Shown here: positions 46,772 through 56,897 of the stretch, in pieces | Position numbering within the stretch: the stretch's first letter is position 1 | Layout: each line of letters begins with the position of its first letter | Assembly: GCF_028640845.1 (NCBI RefSeq) | Contig: NC_080539.1 | Coordinates: forward strand, 101,520,554 to 101,584,553 | Direction of reading: 5' to 3' | DNA: 64,000 bases | From: Ahaetulla prasina | Lineage: Eukaryota; Chordata; Lepidosauria; Squamata; Colubridae | The notes under the pieces: generated by a model | The model's database searches: none | What the model saw: only the letters and a program-made list of their open reading frames with translations | Told to the model about the DNA's origin: nothing | Translations under genes and position numbers: made by a program

Positions 46772-48013
46772 CAGAGGTGGCATTCTACCAGTTTGTACCT
46801 ATTCGCTAGAATCGGTAGTTAATTTTCTAAGCAGTTCGGAGAACCAGTTGTTAGAAGAAATCTCCTTTTGTTTTTTCCCCACTTTATACAGTTAATCCTG
46901 TAAGGAATTACAACATTCTGCTGTTGTTTCTAGCCTAATCTTTATTGCCCGGCTTACAGAAACCGCCTCTCCATTAACCCTTATTACATTCTTGGCAGTA
47001 CGCCTAGACTTACTGTCGCCTGAGCTTCTCCAGAGGTTTTTTTTTTTTCTTTGCTGGTACTTTGCTTGACTTTCTTAAAGGGGAAGGGTTGTTTTAAGCT
47101 TTTTACATTGCTGTTGGGAGGAAATACTCCCAGTTGGAGTTCTTCCAGCTGGAATGCAACAATCAGCACTTTGAAGAAATAATTGAATAACGAAGCAGAA
47201 GCTTTTAATGACAAGGAACCAAGTTGAGTGACATTCAGCAAGGCTTCTTGGCTAGCTAGAAAGATTGACATTCAAATGTGAGTTTACTCTTTCTGACTTT
47301 TGGTCTAAAACTGGTTTTTGGTGAAGTTTAATTCTGTGCTTCGTGATGTTTAATCCTGTGTTTAGTGATGAGATAATTTTCCCTATTCAGCTTTGTTTGG
47401 AAGGAAAAATGTTAATCTCTGTTCCTTAAAAGAAGCAGCTTCGGAAATCTGACTAGTTCCTGTGTCTATTTGTTCTGTTAATTGGTTTAACAAGCAACAG
47501 ATACTCTGTTTGCTCCTTTGCTTCATTCTGGAGAGCTTAAATGACCTCTCTGCTAAAGGGTTTCACTTTATGAGCAAGAGTTGGCTGCTGATTGTTATCA
47601 TTGCATTTTAACTATTTTAATTCCTCAAGATGCTCTGGTGCCCTGCCTGATTTGTAACTCTGGCTTGCAGGTATTTCTAATTTAATGATTAGTATTTAGG
47701 GCAGCTTTTAGGGTATTTAGGGAAGCAAAGAAGCTTTTTGTATTTTTGTACAGGTAATCCTTGATTTACAACAGTTCATTTAGTGACCATTCAGAGTTAT
47801 AAAGTTAAAGTGAAAAAAATGACTTATAACTGTTTTTCACACTTACGACCATTGCAGCATCCCCATGTTCACAAGAGACCAAGCGAAGCGAAGCGCCCCT
47901 CGACATAAGTGACATTGAGTTGGCCATGCCCAACCAGTCACATGACCACCAAACCACACCCACCAAGCCATGCCCACAAAACCGGTAGTAAAAAAATTTG
48001 AATCCCACCACTG
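46772..48013. mobile_element. 1.24-kb hAT derivative with perfect TSD
   Basis: CAGAGGTGGCATTC at the left; AATCCCACCACTG at the right. Perfect 8-bp duplication CTATAGGG (46764-46771, 48014-48021). Ends match the 294-bp MITE at 35366 (AACCGGTAGTAAAAAAATTTG at the right), but the interior holds ~1 kb not found in the short copies. A 95-codon minus-strand frame (46984-47271) has no recognised transposase or BED domain. It may be an internally deleted relative closer to the autonomous parent. Confidence 0.85.
47751..47874. mobile_element. fragment of CAGGTAGTCC TIR element nested in the hAT derivative
   Basis: Starts after TA with CAGGTAATCCTTGATTTAC, then CAGTTCATTTAGTGACC and CACTTACGACCATTGCAG. 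Left terminus matches 3023-3412. The right terminus is missing. Confidence 0.6.
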
Positions 48014-48071
48014 CTATAGGGTGAACTATTCAATATACATAATATTATGACATCATAATAAAATCCCAGTA

Positions 48072-48293
48072 CTATATATACTTTTATATGAGCCCATCTA
48101 TGGATAAGATGACCCTCAAATTTTTAAACAAAATGCCATGAAAAATGTGCTACCTGTGAATAAGCCTCAAAACTTTCAACTGTTTAAATTGTCACAATTA
48201 AATCCATGGACAATCCATTTGTCATGGTACTTTGGTTAAAAAATTGATGGTCAGCTTATCTGCAGACAGGCTCATCCATGAATATATATGGGA
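48072..48293. mobile_element. TA-flanked TIR element (GGATAAG family), ~222 bp
   Basis: Left TACTTTTATATGAGCCCATC..GGATAAG and right CTTATCTGCAGACAGG..CATATATGGG-like are inverted. TA on both sides. A left-end fragment of a second copy is at about 48315-48370 (CATATATACTCACAAATAAAC). Confidence 0.65.
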
Positions 48294-48462
48294 TATATGG
48301 CTATTTTAAAAACTACCACCATATATACTCACAAATAAACCCATCTGCAGATAACTTGAACGCAATATTGGAGAATGTATTTTGGCACCTAAAAGTCTCA
48401 GTATATGCATGAGAACATACAGTAACAACATTATTATTAGCAATGTTCTCATACTTCATAAG

Positions 48463-48633
48463 CAATGGTGGGTTGCGCCCGGGTTTTGCGAACTGGTAGT
48501 AATGGCGGCGGGAGGCTCTGCCCATCTGCCTGGACATCATCATGGATAATATGTGTATGCACAGAAGTGCATACACCTGCACACAAATGGTCCTGTTGCG
48601 AACCGGTAGTAAAGGTAAGTGGAACCCACCCCA
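48463..48633. mobile_element. hAT-type MITE, 171 bp
   Basis: CAATGGTGGGTTGCG at the left, GGAACCCACCCCA at the right; perfect 8-bp duplication TTCATAAG (48455-48462, 48634-48641). AACTGGTAGTAATGG and AACCGGTAGTAAAGG motifs inside. Confidence 0.9.
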
Positions 48634-48655
48634 TTCATAAGTACTTGTATCTTCA

Positions 48656-48893
48656 GAGCTGTGGTGGTGTAGTGGTTAGAATGCAGTACTTCAGGCTACT
48701 TCTGTTGACTGCTGACTGCCTGCAATTTGGCAGTTCAAATCTCACCAGATTCAAGGTTCAGCCTTCCATCCTTCCAAGGTCGGTAAAATGAAGACCCAGA
48801 TTGTTGGGGGCAATATGCTGACTCTGTAAACCACTTAGAGAGGCTGTAAAGTACTCTGAAGTGATATATAAGTCTAAGTGCTATTGTTATTAC
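48656..48893 (+). mobile_element. tRNA-derived SINE with L2-like tail
   Basis: Head GTGGTGTAGTGGTTAGAATG (A-box region), GGCAGTTCAAATCTCACC (B box GTTCAAATC), middle GACCCAGATTGTTGGGGGC, end GAAGTGATATATAAGTC and a CTATTGTTATTA tail. Short target duplication TATCTTC on both sides. Sister copy in reverse at 16087. Confidence 0.85.
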
Positions 48894-48900
48894 TATCTTC

Positions 48901-50101
48901 CAAATCTCAAGTTCTAAATGTCTGATTAAATAACCATGTTTTCCCCAAAAGATTAAGCATGAAGGTAATGATTTTATTTCTGGGAGCAGCTGATTCTACA
49001 GGATGGCACTATGCCAGAGAATACTTGCTTCTCCCATCCCATCCCATCCCATCCCAACCCAACCCATCCCATCCCATGAGTTGGGAAGCTCTTAGCATAA
49101 CTTCCTTCCAAATAGGCTTTGGAATAAGTGGTATTGCAGATAATTAGACCTCCAAACAGTGTAGGATTTTATGAATTCTTACTAGCCCCTTGACAGCACC
49201 CAGACCAAACTGCTATCCATATGCAGCTCCTAAAATATAGTGGTTACATGACAGGAGCAAAATGTTCCTATTTGTACACGGTCAGCATTTAATGGAGAAA
49301 TAGAAATAAAACACCATGTCTATTTTTCTGAATAGCTGAAAAAACCCATTGCCATTAACAAAGCTTCTCAGTTTAGTTTTATTCATTCTGAATAGATCTG
49401 TAGCTGGTACATCACTTTATGTTTCCAATGTACACTCTTTTTTTGCAATAAATTGTTAATTAAGAATAGAACAAAGTTAAAGAACACACATTCTTTATCC
49501 AAAGAGGCAGATCAATAGTGAACATTTGTTCTGAGAAAGCAGCATAACAAAATTCTGTGGAAAGTACTCAGATATTTTACCGAAGTGCAGGTGTGCACAA
49601 AAAGTCTTAATCTGATTCCCTCTGGAAGCATTCCAGTCTGAATTGATGCCTGGATTTCAAGCAAGGTGTGGAAAAATAAAGTTTTGTTTTCTCACATTTT
49701 TAGTATGAAAAATTAACATATTTGTTTTGGTTTTTCAGTGCCAGATGAATTTTTCAGGAAAGCTAGACATTATGAGGGGATAAAGATGGCCAAATATACA
49801 AATTGCTGGAGGGGTTTTGAATTCTTTTAAAAGTATTGGTTGTTTGTTTTGTTTTTCAGAAGAACAAAATTTATAACTTTTTTGCTTGTTTCATTCCATA
49901 ATGCAATGACATTTGAAGCCATAAAAATTCTGTAGGATTTGTGTCTGAAGCTCTGAGTTGAACTATGGAGTCATTGGTACTCTCTGAGCTTGACTGTTGG
50001 CCTGTTTCAGTACTCAGCCAGGTAACATGGCTATTTAAAGTCATCAATGCCATCTCAACTTCTGCAATCAAACAACCAAGAACACCAAGGATTCCAACAG
50101 G
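48901..50101. other. no element; one small microsatellite
   Basis: (CATCC)n-like run with CAACC variants at 49033-49077. Otherwise AT-rich without recognised features. Confidence 0.5.
49033..49077. repeat. (CCATC)n microsatellite
   Basis: Nine pentamers, two of them CCAAC variants. Confidence 0.9.
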
Positions 50102-50760
50102 GATAGAATAGAATAGAATAGAATTTTTTATTGGCCAAGTGTGATTGGACACACAAGGAATTTGTCTTGGTGCATATGCTCTCAGTGTACATAAAAGAAA
50201 AGATACCTTCATCGAGAATCATAAGGTACAACACTTAATGATAGTCATAGAGTACAAATAAGCAATCAGGAAACAATCAATATCAATATAAATTGTAAGG
50301 ATACAAGCAACAAAGTTACGGTCATACAGTCATAAGTGGAAGGAGTTGGGTGATTGGAACGATGAGAATATTAGTGCAGATTTAGTAAATAGTAAATAGT
50401 TTGACAGCATTGAGGGAATTATTTGTTTAGCAGAGTGATGGCATTCAGGAAGAAACTGTTCTTGTGTCTAGTTGTTCTGGTGTGCAGTGCTCTGTAGCAT
50501 TGTTTTGAGGGTAGGAGTTGAAACAGTTTATGTCCAGGATGCGAGGGGGACTGAAAATATTTTCAAAGCCCTCTTTTTGGCTCGTGCAGTATACAGGTCT
50601 TCAACGGAAGGCAGGTTGGTAGCAATTGTTTTTCCTGCAGTTCTAATTTTCTTCTGAAGTCTTTGTCTGTCTTGTTGGGTTGCAGAACCAAACCAGACAG
50701 TTTTTTGTAAGGAATGTTTATAAGGAAGACAAATGCTAATACAATTTCGCCCCATAAAAC
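50102..50760 (-). mobile_element. L2/CR1-group LINE 3' end (AATAG-tailed)
   Basis: Tail complement (ATAGA)n at 50103-50123, 3'UTR as at 12181-12537, then coding sequence of the ORF2 C-terminus to about 50757. 5' truncated. Less tail expansion than the first copy. Confidence 0.85.
50528..50755 (-). pseudogene. L2/CR1-group ORF2 C-terminal remnant
   Basis: 75-codon frame with TVWFGSATQQDRQRLQKKIR, TAGKTIATNLPSVEDLYTAR and AKKRALKIFSVPLASW, the segment after the catalytic domain in L2-type LINE proteins. The usual continuing FTLLPSGKRYR-type block is missing its frame, so the tail is decayed. Not host coding. Confidence 0.8.
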
Positions 50761-51162
50761 AAATAAATCATTAGATGATGTACCTACTAATATAACTCAC
50801 AAGAAATTGCCACCCAACTTCTCAGACTGAGACACCAATCTCCAACATTAACCTGAAGCAAAAGGTAAAGAATGGTAAAATCTCTCCACTCTCAAGGTGG
50901 GCCATCAATTATGATACCTGATTGGAGTGACCCACTATAACTGCTTTAAGGGTAGTCCTGTTAGTCACTAAATTCAATATGCCCATTTCCTCTCCCCTGT
51001 AATGTTTTATCTAAATAGCAAAAGTTCTGTCTTGTTCTTTCTGGTGTGGGTGTTGGGCCACACATATCACAACACAATGGAGCTCCTTAAAAACGGAATA
51101 GAAACAACACCTATGAGAGGCCCAGAATAAGATTAAGTGGCTTCTGTAGCCCAGACATAAGA

Positions 51163-51299
51163 CATATAACTCAGTGGATAAGACACTGAGCTTGTCGATC
51201 AGATAGGTTGACAGTTCAAATCCCTAATACAGGTCTCCTGCATGAGCAGGGGGTTGGACTAGATGACCTCCATGGTCCCTTCCAACTCTGTTACTATTA
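51163..51299 (+). mobile_element. short tRNA-head / CR1-tail SINE
   Basis: Head ATAACTCAGTGGATAAGACAC and GTTGACAGTTCAAATCCC give A- and B-box matches similar to the Sauria SINE. Instead of the Bov-B body, the sequence runs directly into a CR1 3' end: AGGTCTCCTGCATGAGCAGG, GTTGGACTAGATGACC, CCCTTCCAACTCTG. About 135 bp in all. A tRNA head joined to a CR1 tail is known from turtle SINEs; here it may be a distinct squamate family or a one-off fusion. Confidence 0.6.
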
Positions 51300-52149
51300 C
51301 CAATCTTTCCAAAACTGCTGTGCTCATACCCTGAACTAGGTTCAAAATCATACCATATGCTAACATGATTATTACTATATTTACTTTACATGCACGACTC
51401 AGTAAATGCTATATTGTATATAGTATCTACTGTACATATTCTACTATACATTTGATAGAATGATTCAGGAGCAACTTTCCTTTAGAGTTTTGAAAAAGCA
51501 GGCACCTTCAAGTACATATGAAAAATGATGAAATAATGGATTTCCTAATCTTAGATTCAGTTTATCTTGACAAACAGGATTAATTGAGAAATGCTACTTG
51601 TTTTTTTTTAAGTTTAGCCTTCTATCAGATAGTGTTTAAAGGAGTATCAAATTATCCAAAAGAAAACACAATGATGATATAATTTGCAGTTTGAATTAAT
51701 GTTCCTTTATCTTCAATTGATTTCTTCAATTGCCCACTTTGGCTTAATTCAAACATTTTCTCTTTTTCAGAGTAGGAAAGACATATCATTTTAACCAGTG
51801 TGGAGTAATTAGCATTTTCAAAAATGAAGATAAGGAACATCCAAATCATGAATCCTTTGACATCTTGTGCTACATCAAATATAACGGAAGATGTTACCTA
51901 ACAGCAAAGAGAGATATGGAGAAAATTCATTTTTAGTCAGGACATAAAGAAACTTAGATGGGAGCACCTAAATCAGCATCCCATTTAACATTGGATAAAC
52001 AGAAGTCCCTAAGACACCATTATTATCTATTTAATATAATTCTCAGCATTCTGACAGTTACAGACTTGTTTCTTGTGCCAATACGATATATGAATCAATC
52101 TACAGCTTCATGAAGAATCAAAGTCTTTTGCTTTTTTGAGAGGGCCTGC
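51300..52149. other. no recognised feature
   Basis: AT-rich; nothing recognised. Confidence 0.5.
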
Positions 52150-52373
52150 CTGATCTATTTTTTATTTTATTTATTTATTTATTTTTGTCACAACAATATA
52201 TGTAAGTATCATACAGAAAGGTTATATAGTATATAACGGTATAAGCATATATATATACCACACATCCACCCAGAAAGCAGACCCAAACCCACACTGATCA
52301 TGAAGCACGACCAAGGACCAGAAGCCAGACCACAGCTGCAAGATTAACCATTTCAAACCCCTCCAATCCATAC

Positions 52374-52667
52374 ATGCAGCAGACTGACACCCACTATGAA
52401 GATGTAGCACGACCACGAACACGAAGCCAAACAACAGCTATGCAGTTCAACAGCTCAAATTCCCCTGCAGCTCAGACTAATCTGAGCACAACCAAGCCCC
52501 CACCCAAAGAGGACACATCCCCATCCAATCAGAGCACCAAAAAAACCCCATCCAATCAGAGCACAGCCAAGCTCCCACCCAATCAATTCAAACCCCCACT
52601 AGCAGTTAAAAAGGAAGAAACAGCTGCAGTCACACATTGCTCCCAGAAGCACGAAGCTGAAGCCTGA
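52374..52667 (+). pseudogene. C-terminal tail of a Penelope-like ORF (probable)
   Basis: 97-codon frame with THYEDVARPRTRSQTTA, then a low-complexity NQSTKKTPSNQSTAKLPPNQ run and a stop just at the hammerhead-like motif. Arg-rich plus P/S/N/Q-repeat tails are found at the end of Penelope-like ORFs next to the pseudo-LTR. No catalytic domain is present. Function call is inference from position. Confidence 0.35.
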
Positions 52668-52697
52668 AGATGACGAATGAGACTTCGTCGAAACATC
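52664..52697 (+). ncRNA. hammerhead-ribozyme-like motif (intact CUGANGA and GAAA boxes)
   Basis: CTGAAGA 52664-52670 fits CUGANGA exactly. Stem II GACGAA 52672-52677, loop TGAGAC 52678-52683, TTCGTC 52684-52689; GAAA 52690-52693; then CATC 52694-52697 where copy one has CGTC. The G-to-A change is a CpG-type decay that breaks the ACGT stem III and the GUC site. Flanking GC/GC can pair as a 2-bp stem I. Best core of the three, though its cleavage site is damaged. Confidence 0.5.
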
Positions 52698-52773
52698 GCC
52701 AAGACACTTCCAATTTTACGCGGGAGAAAACCCGAATAACCAAAGATCTACATACAAACACCATGAACCTCAG

Positions 52774-52911
<138 letters not shown>

Positions 52912-52982
52912 AAGAAGAAAAGAAAACAATAGGACAGGAACGGTAGGCACGTTTGTGCGCTTATGCACGCCTTATGGTCCTC

Positions 52983-54218
52983 TTAGGAATGGGGTGAGGT
53001 CAATAGTAGAAAGTTTTGGTTAAAGCTTTTAGGATTATGGGAAGAGACCACAGAGTCAGGTAAAGTATTCCAAGCACTGATGATTCTGTTACAGAAGTCA
53101 TATTTTCTGCAATCTAGATTAAAGCGGTTGACATTAAGTTTAAATCTATTGGTTGCTCTTGTATTATTGCAATTAAAGCTGAAGTAGTCTTTGACAGGAA
53201 GGACATTACAATAGATGATTCTATGAGTTAAACTTAGGTCTTGTCGAAGGCGACGGAGTTCCAAGTTTTCTAAGCCTAGGATTTCAAGTCTGGTGGGATA
53301 AGGTATTTTGTTGTTTTCAGAGGAATGGAGAACTCTTCTTGTAAAATATTTCTGGACACGTTCAATTGTATTGATGTCAGAGATGTGGTGAGGGTTCCAA
53401 ACAGGTGAGCTGTATTCTAGAATTGGTCTAGCAAATGTTTTATATGCTCTGGTTAGTAGTGTAGTGTTTTTGGAAAAGAAGCTACGCAAGATTAGGTTTA
53501 CAACTCTTAGAGCCTTTTTTGCTATGTAGTTGCAGTGGGCTTTGGCACTTAGATCATTTGACATGAAAACTCCAAGGTCTTTAACGGGATGGGGGTCATC
53601 TGTAAGGTAATGTCCATCAAGTATGTACTTAGTGTTTGGGTTCTTTTTTCCTATGTGTAAGACTGAGCATTTGCTGGTTGAGATTTGGAGTTGCCAAGTT
53701 TTAGACCAAGCGGTTAGATGATCAAGGTCTTTTTGAATGATAGATGTATTGTCTGTGGTGTTAAATAGTTTGACATCGTCAGCAAAGAGAACACAATTAC
53801 TTGAGATATGGTCACAAAGATCATTAATGTATAGTATGAAGAGTGTTGGTCCAAGGACGCTGCCTTGAGGAACGCCACTCTTGACAGGAACAGGATTTGA
53901 TAGAGCATTGCCAATTTTGACCACTTGTTGTCTGTTAGACAGAAAAGCAGATATCCATTTGTGAAGGGGTCCTGAAATGCCATAGGATTTTAGTTTTAGG
54001 AGAAGTTTATCATGTACTACTGAGTCAAAAGCTTTGCAGAAGTCTATGTAGATTGCATCTATTGTTTTGCCTTGATCAAGATTTGTAGTCCATATGTTTT
54101 TACAGTGGAGAAGTTGTAAGTTGCATGATAATTTTTTCCTGAAACCAAATTGTTTATTGGAGAATAGGTTGTTTGCTTCTAAGTGTGAGGTAATGGATTG
54201 GTTGATGATTGATTCCAT
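52983..54218 (-). CDS. CR1-group LINE reverse transcriptase, 411-codon open frame (5' truncated)
   Basis: Reverse transcriptase part of a LINE ORF2. Residues 23-27 QFGFR; 54-70 DAIYIDFCKAFDSVVHD (first catalytic Asp 59); 114-124 SGVPQGSVLGP; 141-150 NCVLFADDVK with the FADD active site at 145-148; 211-217 PVKDLGV; 250-270 thumb region; C-terminal RKYDFCNRIISAWNTLPDSV near 371-390. No stop or frameshift over 1.24 kb, while other copies are broken, so this is the youngest copy. The AP endonuclease (normally N-terminal) is missing because of 5' truncation, and the Met at 54218 is only the first in-frame one. It cannot be autonomous. Overlapping frames on either strand are shadows. Confidence 0.92.
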   Translation of the reverse strand: MESIINQSITSHLEANNLFSNKQFGFRKKLSCNLQLLHCKNIWTTNLDQGKTIDAIYIDFCKAFDSVVHDKLLLKLKSYGISGPLHKWISAFLSNRQQVVKIGNALSNPVPVKSGVPQGSVLGPTLFILYINDLCDHISSNCVLFADDVKLFNTTDNTSIIQKDLDHLTAWSKTWQLQISTSKCSVLHIGKKNPNTKYILDGHYLTDDPHPVKDLGVFMSNDLSAKAHCNYIAKKALRVVNLILRSFFSKNTTLLTRAYKTFARPILEYSSPVWNPHHISDINTIERVQKYFTRRVLHSSENNKIPYPTRLEILGLENLELRRLRQDLSLTHRIIYCNVLPVKDYFSFNCNNTRATNRFKLNVNRFNLDCRKYDFCNRIISAWNTLPDSVVSSHNPKSFNQNFLLLTSPHS

Positions 54219-54358
54219 GACTTTTGTTTATCCATGACTTTTGTTTATCTCTCCCATTCATGAAATGTATGAGCCCTTTAGATAAGTTGAAAGACATGCT
54301 GAGATATCAAAGGAGCTTATGCATGAAAGGAAACATGGGCTGCATCAACAGTCTAAAG

Positions 54359-54492
54359 CAGGGGTCTCCAACCTTGGCAACTTTAAGCCTGGAGGACTTC
54401 AAATCCCAGAATGCCCCAGCCAGCTTTGCTGGTTGGGAATTCTGGGAGTTGAAGTCCTCCAGCCTTAAAGTTGACAAGGTTGGAGACCCCTG
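54359..54492. mobile_element. palindromic hAT MITE, 134 bp
   Basis: CAGGGGTCTCCAACCTTGG and CAAGGTTGGAGACCCCTG; perfect 8-bp duplication GTCTAAAG (54351-54358, 54493-54500). Whole element folds into a hairpin around CAGCCAGCTTTGCTGG. Best-preserved copy of its family in the window. Confidence 0.95.
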
Positions 54493-54687
54493 GTCTAAAG
54501 GGAAATGGGATAATGCACTTTTCTCTATAGCATTGTAGAATGAACATATTTAGAGAAAGGAATATTGACTAGTATATATTTACTCAAGAAGGTCCTGGAA
54601 GCAAAGAATTTAACTTTCTAGAGTACTATTTTAGATTGGCTGGAGGATGAAGAGAGCTCATTTGATTTATTGACTTATTTATCTGTA

Positions 54688-55038
54688 ATGGGGACGTGGT
54701 GGCTCAGTGGCTAAGATGCTGAGCTTGTCGATCGAAAGGTCGGCAGTTCAGCAGTTTGAATCCCTAGTGCTGCATAATGGGGTGAGCTCCTGTTACTTGT
54801 CCCAGCTTCTGCTAGCCTAGCAGTTCGAAAGCCCGTAAAAAATGCAAGTAGCAAAATAGGGATCACCTTTGGTGGGAAGGTAACAGCTTCCGTGCGCCTT
54901 TGGTGTTGAGTCACGCCGGCCATATGACCATGAAGACGTCTTCGGACAGTGCTGGCTCTTTGGCTTTGAAATGGAGATGAGCACCGCCCCCTAGAGTCGG
55001 GAAAGACTAGCAAATATATGCAAGGGGAACACCTTACC
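54688..55038 (+). mobile_element. Sauria-type SINE, copy 1 of duplicated region
   Basis: Head GTGGTGGCTCAGTGGC (A box) and AGTTTGAATCC (B box), body and CCTTACCTTTATC end. Target duplication TTTATCTGTA on both sides (54678-54687, 55039-55048). Carries ATATATGCAAGGGGAAC near its 3' end. Confidence 0.92.
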
Positions 55039-55048
55039 TTTATCTGTA

Positions 55049-56361
55049 CCAGAAATAAATCAGAAACCTTCAAGGTTTAGGCATCCTGTCATCTTCAGTG
55101 AAAAAGGACATCCAGAATATATTTTTTTTCAGTTCATTAGAAATCCAATTGACTTTTTCCATGTTTTCCAAAGTGCTTCAGCCTCTGTCGTTCTTCTCCA
55201 AGACAAAGTCCCTTTTCCCTCAGGGAAATGAAATGATACTGAGCCAGAAGGACTATCTAGTCATTCTACCTCATTAGCATTAACTGTTCAACTGTAATTC
55301 TCATCACCCATGACTAGGAATAGCCTCCAAAATGTACGCTGCAGTGCTATGCTCTAAGTCATATTTTAACCCCCCCGCTTTTTTTCTAATGGATTGTTTT
55401 CAACAATGAAATGAACAGTGCATTTCTTGATGATCTCCCGTAGTAAAATTCATTATTGTATTAGTTTCCTCTTACTTCCTGTACTATTTGGGTTTTAAAC
55501 TAAAGTACTAAATCAATGCAAAACTGGAACCAGTGGTTTCCTTTACTCACTTTAATTGATTAACGCAACAGTCAGCAAGTTTCAGTGTTCAATAGCCAGT
55601 TAATATTGGCAGATCAGTTATACTGAACGGGAGTTTGCCAGCATTTAGGGTCTGGACATTTAATCTGAATTATATTCTGTTAAAATGCTTATTACTTCAT
55701 TCCCCAAACTGGAGTTTTAAGTAAATCTCCCAGAATTTCAGTCTAATCTCCTGTGTTATTCATTATGTTGGAAGTATTGTTTTATCTCTTGAAGGGCCTA
55801 TGTCTGTGTTATAGTATTAATTAGATCTATAAATCTGATTTGCAAAAAAAGAAGAAGATAACCACTTAGATAACAACATAACTTTGTGTTGTCATTCAGC
55901 ATTCATCCAATTTTTTCCACATGGTAGCCCTAAATTAAAAATCCTTTAATTCTTTCTGTCAAAATTCAAGATCTTTTCAGTGATTATAAAGACACAAAAT
56001 AAGTATTTTTTGTTTCTGGAGGGTGTCTTTATAGCAAAAACAAAAAACAAAAAAGCCATTCAAAGAGTCACTGCTTTAGACTACACAGGAGAATAAAACT
56101 CCCTTTTTACCCAGGAGAATAACTTCGGTAAATCAAATGTGACTTCCAGTGTCATCAAGGGTGAGGTGGGGAAATAAAAAAAAACTTTAGTTGGTGTCTC
56201 TGAAATTGAAGACCCATAACCTATATAAAAAGAGTGGGGCTTGAGTCATATAATCATATTTACCCATCATGGTTTTTCAGCATTAAGATATGAGCAAGTA
56301 ATCTCAAACGCTCACCCTACTTATATAATTCTGTCATCTATTCATTCTTTTGTAATCTCTA
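55049..56361. other. unique sequence of duplication unit A
   Basis: No element, coding region or motif recognised. Copy B is 56909-58219. Confidence 0.5.
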
Positions 56362-56550
56362 AGATCTATTTTATTTTTATTTATTTATTTTATTTTATCA
56401 CACAGTATATATAAGCATAAGCATGTAATAACTATACAATATATAAGCATGTATAGAATTATGAGTATGTAATAACTATATTAATTGGATATAACGAAAG
56501 GAAACAATAGGACAGGAACGGTAGGCCCGCTTGTGCTCTTATGCACTACT
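56362..56550 (-). mobile_element. CR1-group LINE 3' end (unit A)
   Basis: ATTTATTTATTTTATTTTATCACACAG, AAGCATAAGCATGTAATAAC, GAAAGGAAACAATAGGACAGG, GTGCTCTTATGCAC. Preceded by CTAAGATCTA, the left target duplication of the composite also seen in unit B. Confidence 0.85.
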
Positions 56551-56553
56551 AGA

Positions 56554-56897
56554 GGGGTGAAGTGGCTCAATGGCTAAGATGCTGAGCTTGTCGATCGAAA
56601 GGTCGACAGTTCAGCAGTTTGAATCCTAGTGCTGCATAATGGGGTGAGCTCCTGTTACTTGTCCTAGCTTCTGCCAACCTAGCAGTTCGAAGCCCGTAAA
56701 AAATGCAAGTAGCAAAATAGGGATCACCTTTGGTGGGAAGGTAACAGCTTCCGTGCGCCTTTGGTGTTGAGTCACGCCGGCCATATGACCATGGAGACGT
56801 CTTCGGACAGTGCTGGCTCTTTGGCTTTGAAATGGAGACGAGCACCGCCCCCTAGAGTCGGGAACGACTAGCAAATATATGCAAGGGGAACACCTTA
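56554..56897 (+). mobile_element. Sauria-type SINE, chimeric middle copy
   Basis: Starts like the third SINE (AGAGGGGTGAAGTGGCTCAA) and continues like the first (GCTTGTCGATCGAAAGG, CAGCAGTTTGAATCC, GCATAATGGGGTG, AGTAGCAAAATAGGGATCACC, ATATATGCAAGGGG). The switch lies in or near 56575-56592. Flank to the right is the first SINE's flank (TATCTGTACCAG). This is the recombination product. Confidence 0.9.

Noticed and set aside
46984..47271. 95-codon frame inside the hAT derivative as a transposase remnant
   Set aside because: No BED finger, RNase-H-like motif or dimerisation domain visible; Ser/Lys-rich composition only.
54217..54256. Tandem CATGACTTTTGTTTATC pair at the 5' edge of the LINE as a target duplication
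   Set aside because: Both copies lie on the same side of the element, so it is a small local duplication and not the flanks of the insertion.
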